A DNA stretch of 64,000 bases from Linyphia triangularis. Its lineage: Eukaryota > Arthropoda > Arachnida > Araneae > Linyphiidae. The stretch covers positions 45,669,385 through 45,733,384 of the forward strand of contig OZ021727.1 in assembly GCA_963978545.1 (NCBI GenBank), read 5' to 3'. The translations under genes were made by a program, and so were the position numbers. The notes beneath the pieces were generated by a model. It searched no databases, had not been told where the DNA came from, and was given only the letters and a program-made list of their open reading frames with translations. This document shows, piece by piece, positions 50,785-61,269 of this stretch (its first letter is position 1; every line of letters begins with the position of its first letter).

Positions 50785-53700
50785 AGATTTTAGCCTTGGA
50801 GTAGTTTTGAGGCCTCGTCTAATACGTGAGCAGTCATCGTGGAATTGAATGATAAAATTGTGATAATTTTAGACTTGATACAGCTTCATAGCAGATGAAG
50901 TTGAACTTCACAGCATGATTTAATTTTGTAGATTTACATCAATCTCAGAAATGACTGAAATCCATGTCGAAAAATAATTTTTTTTTCTTCTTGGTATTAT
51001 ATTGGCATTTGTTATTTACCACAATTTGTCATTGCATTAGGGGCCTAAATCCAACTTTAAAAACTTCAGTGAAAATTAGTTTTAAAACCAACTTCGCATC
51101 AGTTTGTTATTCAGAAGACAGATTTTGTTGATTTGTTTCATTTTGTCATTGTATTAGAGTTTATTGGAAATTTCAAAGCTTGGATTAAAATGTTGTGAGC
51201 TTTATTTTTCTTATAACCAAGTTATTAAAAAAATATCCATCGTACTGTAATAAAAGTATATCAATATTTTTGTACAATCATTTAAAGAGAAAAAAGAAAG
51301 AATACATTATTTTTTTATCCTTTTTTTCACGTCTAATAACAGATATGGTACAGCTCCCAAGCAAAAAAGCTGAACTTCATACGGAAGCATCAAATCACAA
51401 AAAAAATAACATCAAATTAAAAACAAATAAAAAATTCGAAGTCAAACAACTTGAAACAATTAAACAGATAAATCTAAAAAAATCCAGTTTTCTAATTTTT
51501 TATGCTAGATGAAAAGTAATGAAATTTCAGTTAAAAAACTGAAATTAGTGTTTCCATAGTACTGTAACAGGTCTGTGAACTAAGTGCCCAATAAACAAAT
51601 TAGGTTTTCAGTAAAATCATTTGTTATGAACATTGAAGTAATTTTAAAGCATATTAAGCGCTAAATCATAATGTGTATCGAACAAGCAACACAATAATTT
51701 TATAAAGAATCTATATAATATAGTTTTAGATCAAATCTAGAAAGAAACCGCAATTTACTGTTATCAAAGAGTAGGTTGTGTTAGTAAAAATAATAATTTC
51801 TGTGACAAAAGCATTCATCATTTTAAGATAATTTTTTTTTTTTTTTTTTGTAAAACAGCCTTAGAATAAAGTTATAAGTTTTTAAGAAAACCCAAGCTGA
51901 AAATTGTCATTGGTTAATTAACTTGAAGGAAAGTGAACAAGCGAAAAAGGCATTAAGTAAAATTTACGACAATCACTAAGTAAATATTCTAGTAACCAAT
52001 TTGTTCAAAATTCGCAATCATACCCTTGATTACAGAAAAAAAAATCACAAAAGCTTATTTTTAAAATACAATCCTTGAAAAAAAAATTAAGTCAAAACTT
52101 AATTTAATTCTTTGTAAAAAAAATCCTTATAATTTGAATGTAAAAAAAAAAAAAAAAAGTTTAAACTTAGTTATTAACGAATCATAACACTTAAAAGACA
52201 ACGTATTACCATCGATTAACTCAAAGTAAAACTACGGTCCTGCGAACCTGCTCAATGCCGTTGAAGATGCCAACTAGCACCGGATTGATTCAAGACGCCT
52301 ACCGTACACAGCTAATTCGCTGCATTTTTCTATCTTTACAAAACTCAATCTAACAACTACAAATTAACAGAAAACAGACTGATATTTGGAAAGAATATAT
52401 GTTATCCTACATACCAAGTTTGCTATATATAAGATGTTGAGCCATAAAATTCGATTACTAAATGAAATATCGGAACCAGATAAAAAAAATTATCAAATTA
52501 TATTGCCCATAGTAAAACTTTATAAATAGAATTCTTAACAGAAAATTGAAAACAATATATTTTTGAAGGATTTTAGCCCCTTAATCATTTCCCAAAATAT
52601 ATAAATGACAAATAACGTAAGTACATTTAAAGGCCTTTTTACTTTATACTTACGTAGCAATTGTTTACCTATTGAAATATTGGCATACGTGGCAGTTAGG
52701 AATTGATTTTATAAATAAATTTTTCACTCCATTTATTTAAATTGAATGACTCTACGTATAGGATAAAACACTAGCAGCGTAATTTGTAAACTAAAGGGGG
52801 GGGGGGGGGAATGAGATAGAGAGCACGTTTAAATTTATTGAAAATGTAGTAAAAGCCAGCATTTTAACGATAGAAATATAGTTTACCATTTTAGAAAAAT
52901 ACAATTTCGAGATATTTTTTTCAGAAGGTTGTTTGAAATGCAACTAAAACTTTAGCAAACATATAAAAGACACAATACATATTCATTAAATAGGGTTTTT
53001 TGCAAATTTCAATAAAACTCCAAGATAATTTTTAATTAAACTTAGTCGAATTATGATTGCACCAACATTGCATTAGTGGTTGATTTTTATTGGTGTATGA
53101 GCCTTACCCAAGATTCTTCCAAATATTCACGTTTTATATTTTCATGCGATTTTATTCTAAATTTCTAAATAAATAATTCAGTATTATTCACATAAATATT
53201 AAATTTCATGTTTAGCTAAGAAATTAACATTGAAAGAAATAGAAAAATCTATTTGTGTAATGAGTAATTTTGTAATACGTCTTACGTTTGAAGAGGCGGT
53301 ATTTAAAAAGCGTTTAGTACCATTTTATGGTTTAAGCAAAACATTTAACAAGGTAACTTCTCAAAATATTTTGTGTTCAATTATGTTATTATACAAGTTA
53401 AAGTTTCTTAAGAGAACATACAAAAATACTGTTATATTTTTTGTTCTTTCAGAATACCACCTCCTCATCCATGCCAACGAAAGAATGGCTGTAGTCGCTT
53501 GTCATATTGCAATTCACTCTAAATAACAAATGAACATGAGACGACATCAACTTTACACAATAAAAAAAATTATAATAAAAAAATCTACAACACCCTACCC
53601 CTTTCAAACTTAATCTTCGAATACGAAGGGAACTTTTTTTGTGTAGAGTATTACAAAACTAATATACTCCTTGCTCTCCACCAAAAACACAATTTTCAAT

Positions 53701-53985
53701 GAACAAGAATCAGACCCAGACTTCCCACAACTTCCAAAACAACTACAGAAAACGCCAAAAAATTTACTCAATACTTCAACGCAAACCAAAATCTAAGAAA
53801 AACAACACCCCACCAGAGCTTCATTTCAGAATCAAATACGTCAAGCCGCCCATGTAATAACATTTCATCAAGAACAAATCTCCCAGTGCTCCTTTGTGCT
53901 TTTGATTACGAATACAAAGTTCAGCTTCAAGAAATCAATTTAATTCACTTGTGATAACAACAAAGGCGAGCATCCACAGCTTGAA
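50785..53985. other. AT-rich intron sequence
   Basis: Homopolymer T and A tracts (about 51832-51849, 52143-52158) and a G run (52796-52809). No exon recognised. Confidence 0.6.
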
Positions 53986-53989
53986 ATAA

Positions 53990-54190
53990 ATAAACGCAAT
54001 TCCCCATTCCGAAAACAAACCGTGTTATAGCAGCCTTATGGGAGGAAAAACAGGGGCGCCTCACAGATTCCAGTGGTGCAAGGGCGCATCATTCAATGCC
54101 ATTTGGAGGATAACATGAAACATAATACACACTCAACTGGGGCTTAGGTGCAGGGGCGAGGAAGAGTGGCGTGAATCGGATTGCAGTCTC
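53990..54190. promoter_or_regulatory. GC-rich intronic island
   Basis: Contains GGGGCGCCTCACAG, GGTGCAAGGGCGCATC and GGGGCTTAGGTGCAGGGG. No coding pattern. Candidate regulatory element. Confidence 0.35.
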
Positions 54191-54199
54191 TTCACTTAT

Positions 54200-54900
54200 A
54201 GACGTTGATTCTTTGATCTGACTGCGCATTTTTGTATTTTAAATAGCAGTTTCTTCTAACGAATTTTTTTTATTTTTTTATTTCGAATTTTAAACTGTTT
54301 TTAATGTTTGCAGCGCCAAAACGTCATGAATCGCAGTTCGTTTGAGACGAGTCTATTTTGACTGTTTTATGAGTCGCAACTTTTTACCAACGAGAAGCAT
54401 TATTAATTAAATTTTCTTTATAAAATATTTTAGTAATGTAACTAAGAATTTTAGATTGTACGAATCGTAGTTTTGCAGCGAAGATAATTTTTTTTTACCT
54501 TTGTATGGAGTATTTTAACTGCGTGTCTAAAACATGAATAGCTGCTTCTTTATAACTATAGACGTTATAAATGACAGTATTTGTGCCGCGAGTCTTACTT
54601 ATGATTGCGTATTTTAAACTCATTACAAATCGCTAGTCTCTTTACATCGTGAAAAATTATGAATCACAGTTTCTTTGCAGCAAATAATTTCTATCTTGTC
54701 TACGCATTTCAAACATAATGAATAGAACTTCCTTGACAATGAATCTTTCTATTTAGACTGCATATTTTGAACATTGCTAATCGCAGTTTTTTTGTAACGA
54801 ATAATTTTGATAACACATTGGAAATATTATGAATTACTAATTTTGCTTGTAATAGTTCTATTTTGATTACGTATTTAAATCACGCTTAAGTTATTCGCGT
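54200..54900. repeat. Decayed tandem array (unit roughly 50-60 bp)
   Basis: A phrase TGCGTATTTTAAAC, then ATGAATCGCAGTTTCTTT, then GCAACGAATAATTTCTATTTTGA recurs with heavy divergence. GAATCGCAG-like anchors occur near 54329, 54371, 54462, 54536, 54627, 54661, 54719, 54779 and 54833. Spacing is irregular, so some units are lost or fused. Confidence 0.55.
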
Positions 54901-55635
54901 TAATTTTCCTTAAACAACTAAATATGCCGTTTCATCTCGTTACAATTGTTTTCTTTTTAACTCACAACATATTAATTATTAAAGCAATTCCAAACCCCAT
55001 TACGTTCCATCAATACCTACTTTATTTGAGAGCAACTATCTTTGCGTCTTGTCTGGTTTGACCATTATTATTTAACAGTATGAATGGAATAGTTTATTCG
55101 CATTTAATCATGACTAACTTAACTTTTGTTTAATTTAGTTTTCCTAATTACTTTATGCAAGATTGTTGGATATTTTTATTTTTTAAGACCTTGATTTAAT
55201 TCCGCTATATTGCAATCCATTGATATTTAAGCATAATTCCATATTTCATCACCTCATAGCAACTTAGTAGGTAAATTTAGATATAAAAAAGTCACAAATT
55301 CAACTACAAACTTTTATAAATAGACTAAACCTCTTCACTGTGTGTACTTTAACATTCAGGCCAGAATAATAAAAAAAATACATAAAAAAAGCAACAATGT
55401 TATTCATTTGTTTGCAATTTAAAGTGAAATTTACAATTCTCAACCAAATAATATTCCTTACAATAACTCATGTCCCAATATCCCATACCATAACACTAAA
55501 ACTATACATAAAACACATCAAATTATACCTAACAATGCCATATCCCATCTCCACATGCTACTTAAAACATTTTACCCAGACATGAAAAGTAACAAAAATT
55601 ATACCAGACAGTAATTGTACATGTATTCTAAACTC
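54901..55635. other. AT-rich intron sequence
   Basis: Nothing recognisable. Confidence 0.6.
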
Positions 55636-55639
55636 TTCA

Positions 55640-55990
55640 ATCATCATGCCACTGTTGTCCGCAAATAAACCAACCGATTACATCGCACCGATTCAATTTC
55701 TCGTAAACGACATTTCACGATCTGGCGATTTTCCGAAAGGGAGAGGGGGTGACAGACGATGACTTGCACACCCCCTCGATCGATAGAATTGGGAAAGGAG
55801 AGGGGGGATTCACGCGATCTGCCGACAAGAGATCGTCGATTCATAGAACTTCTTAGTAAAAATCCACTTTGGAAGGAGCGATATTTACAGGAGTCATTCT
55901 TATGAAAGGGAATAATCGGAAGACATGAAAGTTGGTTGGAGAAATACCCGATGTTCATGAGGGAGTCGGTTTGCATGAAGGATTTGTATG
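55640..55990. promoter_or_regulatory. GC-balanced intronic island
   Basis: Contains GGTGACAGACGATGAC (TGACAG core), CTCGATCGAT and repeated GATCG phrases. A 110-codon minus-strand frame has no recognisable features. Candidate enhancer close to the promoter. Confidence 0.4.
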
Positions 55991-55994
55991 GTAT

Positions 55995-57880
55995 GTTGAT
56001 TTAATGGAAATGCTTTGGTTAATAATTCTTTGAATGAATGCATTTTAAGTTTGCGTGCTTAGTGTAAACTATTACAATTAGTGGGAAGTTTATATTATTT
56101 GTTTGTGCATAGCAATTTTAAACAAGTTAACCAGGACGTCACAGTATTGTTGTGAGAGGATGAGATTGAACAGGAAAGTAAGCTTAGTGTTTGCCACAAC
56201 AGAAGTGGTAAATCATGGATAATTAATTATTGCGATTTTTCGGACTGTAAAAGTGGATTTTGACGAGCTCGGGATCGTGGAGCGATTAAAAGAAGTGAAT
56301 GTTAAAGGATTTAAAAACTGGGAACGTGCAAATTGTGATCGCCATAATGTGAATCCTCAAAGTATTATTCGGATAAGTGAAAGACACCAAAAGTCAACAA
56401 TACGCCAAATTTCTACACAACACAATCAACCATCGTGTTTTGTCCATTTTTGAAGTCTATGCCAAGAAAAACCGACGCAATATTAAATGTGAGATACCAG
56501 ATACGGTCCTACATAGCACTGCGTAGGTAGGAAACACTTATTTTCAACAAAAAGGTGAAATTTGCTCGTGTTTCAATGTTTTACAATGTTTCAGGTATAA
56601 ATAATCAAATGACGAAAAGAGATAATTAACTTTTCATACTAAAATTGATTGAAAATAAAATTTTCTTTTACTTTTCTTTCTTTACTAAGAATTTGTTTAA
56701 TAATGTGTTGCAAAATTTTATTAATCTCACTTTATATCTACGCTGATATACGAAAGACAGTGGATTTCATGATTTCAATTCGTATGATACTTTTGTCTAT
56801 GACACAAAAGGACAAAATATTAAAAAAAAAACACAAATCATTCCAATTTCTTGATTTCTAAAACGGACAATTAGACGAAAAAGCCCCAATGTAGCTTACG
56901 CGAAAAAATTATTTTCAACGTAACATCAACGATTTGATTTAGCTGTTTTCAATGACCAGTCATGGCATGAGATCATAAATATAAGATCGAGTCTCGCCAC
57001 TATTAAAAAATTCCAAGTTTTTCGAGCCAGAGATCGGATATCGTCTGGACCTATCCTCATTGAAAAAGAGCGACGAATTACCAAAGAAAAAATAATGCTA
57101 ATTATTTGTCAAGTTGTGTCATATTTGCAATCGGATGTAGTGCAACTCATTAAATCGATTTTTAAACTGCTTCGGACATTTTTGCCATGGCAGACTAATA
57201 TATACATAATACACTAACAATTCTCGACATTCTAAAAAAAATTCAGAATAATGTATTACATAAACTTTTAGTCGCCTCTCGAACTACATCGTAAATGATA
57301 GCATACAGGTTGCGCCCTCTTGTAGCTGAAAAATGAACACATTTGGATTTGATCTTAAGACTATTTTAATGAAACCTCAGCTAATATTATTGGCGACGAT
57401 GACTAAACCAATTACTGATTACAATTCGCAGATTTTAATAGCATACGAATAGTATTTCCTTTTTACTAGAGGTTACTTGGACCGTATACACATAACTTTT
57501 GCAAAGTTATGTTTTCTTTACTAAAAGCTAACTTCCTGCACGTAAAAAACAACGAAACAACTTACTGTCTATCAAATTAAACAATTGAACATTAAAGATT
57601 TAACCAAATTAATTAACTAATGACAAATGAAACAAATCACAGCTTAAGATCGGCAATTTGCAGCAACTTTACGACACGAGTATATATTACACAGAATTGT
57701 CGCTATTATAAAAGAGTGAAATTAAATTATTTTTCTCGCAAGATTATTTAAAAAAATAAATAAAAAAATCGGATCATAATAAATATTAAAAACGGATTGG
57801 AATCAAGGCTAGTATGTACTTAAATTAGAAAAAACTAAGTTTCTCATAATAAGAGAAATGTCAAATTATAGGGAAAATAA
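55995..57880. other. AT-rich intron sequence
   Basis: Includes one member of a dispersed repeat (57175-57255). No further exon recognised. Confidence 0.55.
57175..57255. repeat. Dispersed repeat, copy 2 (partner at 35680-35760)
   Basis: Same orientation and length as the partner; see that entry for the shared blocks. Confidence 0.6.
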
Positions 57881-57884
57881 TTAC

Positions 57885-57911
57885 CTCTGGGAATTGATGT
57901 ACAGGCATCAT
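57885..57911 (-). CDS. noc: Proposed first coding exon of the noc-like gene (MMPVHQFPE)
   Basis: On the minus strand two tandem ATGs (57909-57911 and 57906-57908) open a nine-codon frame, MMPVHQFPE, ending CCAGAG and followed by GTAATT, a good splice donor. An in-frame TAG lies 24 bases upstream of the first ATG, so the frame cannot extend further 5'. The splice is phase 0, as the terminal exon requires, and joins to give ...QFPE-SDCK-TSPLALL. This is collinear with the family's LPTTLDAKKSPLALL-type sequence (recalled, one residue shorter here), which supports the pairing. The exon sits about 230-450 bases downstream of a GC-rich promoter-like segment. The support is indirect: no transcript was available, and another first exon or an extra small exon in the intron cannot be excluded. 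Confidence 0.55.
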
Positions 57912-57915
57912 TCGA

Positions 57916-57986
57916 TTAACTGTTGAGATATGCTAATTGATTTGATATTGTCTTCTTCACAACAGCAGTCATTTCATGTCGAGCAT
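57916..57986 (-). CDS. Upstream open reading frames in the noc-like leader
   Basis: Two overlapping small frames precede the main ATG. The first (57969-57986) is M-L-D-M-K-stop. The second (57916-57972) has 18 codons (start MTAVVKK, end LAYLNS) and stops four bases before the main ATG. If this leader is transcribed, both would reduce initiation at the main start or force reinitiation. Nothing shows that the peptides themselves matter. A shorter leader could omit the first frame. Confidence 0.4.
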
Positions 57987-58013
57987 CAGCTAAAAGACTT
58001 CGTTAGTCACCAA

Positions 58014-58021
58014 TTTATATA
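58014..58021 (-). promoter_or_regulatory. TATA-box-like sequence upstream of first coding exon
   Basis: TATATAAA on the minus strand matches TATAWAAR exactly. It would place a start near 57985-57992, giving a leader of about 75-80 bases. In DNA this AT-rich such matches are common, so it is only an alternative to a start nearer the CCAAT box. Confidence 0.25.
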
Positions 58022-58139
58022 ATCCAAAAAAACACACCACACAGTTTCAATGACAAGGACTTCTAAAACATGAAAATTTCAAGTAGTTTCAATCACACTT
58101 TCCGAAATGAAATAATCCACTCACAAAACAACAAACGAT

Positions 58140-58345
58140 ATTTTGACTGGGGTCGGGCGAATCGGGGTCGAGCAGACGATGTTTTGGTTAAGCATTGAAC
58201 ATAGATCCTTACTCTTCAGTGTCTTCACGTCTTCTGTGATCGTGACGCGGCTAGCCAGTGTCACGTGCTCAAAACAGCACTCCCATTGGCTGGGAGTCTG
58301 GCCGAGTCTACTTCGGATAGTTCAGGGAATTACGATCGGAGAACA
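58140..58345 (-). promoter_or_regulatory. Candidate promoter of the noc-like gene
   Basis: A GC-rich, CpG-containing segment in AT-rich surroundings, upstream of the proposed start codon. Read on the minus strand it has CCAAT within an inverted CCCAGCCAATGGGAG context (core 58285-58289), a palindromic CACGTG E-box (58262-58267) and a CGTCA CRE/bZIP half-site (58243-58247). These are ordered as in a proximal promoter. There is no TATA box at the expected spacing from the CCAAT box, but a TATAAA-type match (TATATAAA) lies closer to the ATG at 58014-58021, so there may be two start-site clusters. The transcription start cannot be fixed from sequence. Confidence 0.5.
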
Positions 58346-58349
58346 GGGA

Positions 58350-59490
58350 TTCTGCTTTTAGTATAATAATTATTTATAGTTCTCTCTTCAAACTGCAAAG
58401 GGATTAAAAAGTTCAAATTTGAAACTTATATAAATTTTTTCAAATTTTAAAGTTAATTGTTTTTAGTGGAAAATGAGAGTTTTATTGAAATACAGTGATG
58501 GTTATTATCACTAGAAACATATAATCAGTATTTTTTTATTTCCTTTGTCAAAATCTGACCACTATATTTAAAAAACAAAAAATAATAATAAGCTCAAGTA
58601 ATGTTTTAATAATTTTCTTTTAAATGCCTAATTTGAAAATTATAAGCAATTTTTCTTTTTGTGCAAATAATAAGATATTAGTTTTCGTGGCGCTGGTAAA
58701 TATTTTTAAGAGAAGAGCTTAAACAACTTTTTTTAAATATTGGGCTTCATATTTTAATCATGGTGCTATTAATTTATAAAAAAATGGAGTTTAATTAAGG
58801 TGATTAAAAATTAGATATTTTGGAATTGATTTCACATTTAACGAAGTTTTTATTATATTTTCTCATCGTAAAAATTCCGTTTGGTACAAAATATTTTATT
58901 TTTTTTAAATAACCATCGTAAGCACATGATTCCACCTAATTACAAAAAATATTTAAAAAAAAAAAAAAAAAACACGAAAATTTAAAAAATTAAATGAAAA
59001 AGTAACAGGACACGCCGATAAAAGTTAGGTTTCCTCCGCAAACGAAGAATGACGAGTATGCTGCGCCATCTAGTGACTACAAAAGAATACTGCAGATTTG
59101 TTGCTCGCGGAGATCTAAAACTCAAACTTTTTTGAAAATCCAATTAAAAAATTGAATGTAACCTATATATTCTAGATTTCTTCAAATCTATTGATACTTT
59201 TACCTCTGTAAAGACGTAGAAAATTACAAAACTCAAATTATTTAATTTATTGCTTTTCCATATTGGTGTTCCCAGAAATATTTATTACGTTGCAATTGGA
59301 TTGAACATGAACGTTTGATATTGCATAAAAATTATTTATGGTTTATTTTATTTTATAATGATGTTTAAATAACTACTTATATAATAAAACACATATATTC
59401 CAATTTCATAAATATCAATAATTTAATAAGTAATTAATTAATATATTAAATAAATCCAAGATTTTTGGTAATCATTTTTCAAAACCTAGA
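58350..59490. other. AT-rich DNA upstream of the promoter
   Basis: A small balanced patch near 59030-59115; otherwise nothing recognised. Confidence 0.6.
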
Positions 59491-59492
59491 AA

Positions 59493-60247
59493 CAATGGCG
59501 GATACAGCAAGGGGTGGAGGGGGCGATCCCCCCTCCTTAATCAGAGTTAAATAAAAAAAAAATAAAGACGACAATTTGCTTTTATTTGTTGTTTATCATG
59601 AGTGTAATAAACAAAAGGCTAACACTGGCGTTCAAAAGTAACACAATTATTTAATTGATATACATAATAAGTGAATGAAAATGTGAAAAATATGAATTAA
59701 AAATCAAACCAATGTACTACATGGTTTTGACCGCTCACGTTTTAACGAGCGCTTCTCTCAGGCTATGAATGTAGTCAATCAAGATTTAACGAATCCATAC
59801 TGTACATCCTAAAAATTGAAGAAAGGCCCAGGACAAAGCAAGACAGCAAAGTGCTATGCAAAATATATCAGATGAATTTCGCTTAATTCTTCATGATCGT
59901 GGAACATGGAGGCAGAAATTTGTTCAGTAGTGCACTTCAAAGAGAATATGAAGTTTGGTCTATGTTTTGGAAGAATGTTTCGGTTAAAAAAACACACACA
60001 AAAGTCTCAGAATTCTTATATTATATGCTTTTTGTTTAAAAAGTTGCTTGTTGTAAAAAAAAATATTATAACGTTTTTGTAGTTTAGATATAAACTTGCA
60101 TTAAATGCATTGGATGCTATTGTTTTGGAATCCCATAGTGTAATACTACAACCTAAAAACAACAAATTTTATCTAAATTACTATTCAACTGACTAAAACT
60201 AAAGAACTTTTCGCCCCCTCCGTAATAATACTCTGTATCCGCCCTTG
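59493..60247. mobile_element. hAT-like element remnant (755 bp)
   Basis: The left end CAATGGCGGATACAG and the reverse complement of the right end CAAGGGCGGATACAG match at 14 of 15 positions, with G/C-rich tracts just inside both ends. Flanks CCTAGAAA and CGTTGGAA match at only five of eight, so the target duplication is doubtful. An interior stretch near 59730-59795 reads FDRSRFNERFSQAMNVVNQD on the plus strand, possibly a fossil of transposase coding sequence. Confidence 0.7.
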
Positions 60248-60249
60248 CG

Positions 60250-61260
60250 TTGGAACGGTTAAATATTTGAGTTGTGAATGTGTTGATAATTTGAAATTAT
60301 ACTTAAGTGCAAACTTAATCTAAAATGATTTTCGTTTCGTCCCGATAAATCATGGAATTGCTAAAAGTAAAAAAGAGATCATGGTTTATAGCAGCACTGC
60401 GCAAACTATTTTCATTTCCGAATCCGCATTTTGTCACCCCCTTGTATAGACAATAGGCGGGATTTCGATCATCGACGTAATTAAGGTTGAATTATTTTTG
60501 GGATTTGCGCTTATGTTTCTGTCATATTAGGTCTAAATAAAACTAATAGTTTTATGAAGCAATGGTTTTAAATATGAATATGGATATACATATTTTCTAA
60601 TGAAACATACTTTAAAAAATTTATATCATAAGAATTCAATGTGAGGTATGCGCTTACAAAAAGTGCATAAGTGCTTCTATATTTGGATCTATATTGAAAA
60701 ATACAAGTCCATAGTAACACTTCCTTTTTTTTCCTTTCAATTTTTTAGAACATAAAAAAAATAGACTTTTCTTGGTGTCTTCTCTTTTATATTTTTATTA
60801 GATAGCACATTTCGTTCGATGTTTTTAAATGTAGAAACAGTGACATTGGATTCAACCGCAGTTTCGCAAACAAAATATCAGTTGAAGATTCTTTATTTAA
60901 AAAAATATGAAAAACAGAAAAGGAGTACAACATTTATGTAAACACATTTTTTTAATCAAAATTTTTACTATCATCTATATATATTTTTCAATTGTTTATT
61001 TTGTCAGCTAAGGAACTGTACCATATTTAAAAAATATGCTGTGTACATAACTGATTGAAAATTGTACATACAATTAACGAAAGAACTACACAAACAGAAT
61101 TACAGAAATGCACTTAAATTAACGTAAAAAACAACAAAACTGAAGCACTGAGGCACAAACAGATAAAATTGCAGAATCCTTGCACTGATCAAAGTAAAAA
61201 GACTTAGGAATAGGAAGGTGAGGGTGCACAACCAGATTGAAAAAGCGGTATTAACCCTTT
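60250..61260. other. AT-rich intergenic DNA between two hAT-like elements
   Basis: Nothing recognisable. Confidence 0.6.
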
Positions 61261-61269
61261 GCCTGTGAT

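Larger units (their letters stand above)
41552..57884 (-). other. Intron of the noc-like gene (about 16.3 kb, phase 0)
   Basis: Bounded by a GTAATT donor at the right and a TTTCTAG acceptor at the left, both on the minus strand. It is AT-rich and contains no further exon I can recognise. It holds a SINE-like remnant near 42.9 kb, a foldback MITE at 49.9-50.1 kb, a decayed tandem array at 54.2-54.9 kb and at least six GC-rich islands listed separately. Length and content fit an intron that carries enhancers. Its extent depends on the first-exon call. Confidence 0.5.

Noticed and set aside
55644..55976. 110-codon minus-strand frame
   Set aside because: No domain or exon context; lies in a candidate regulatory island.
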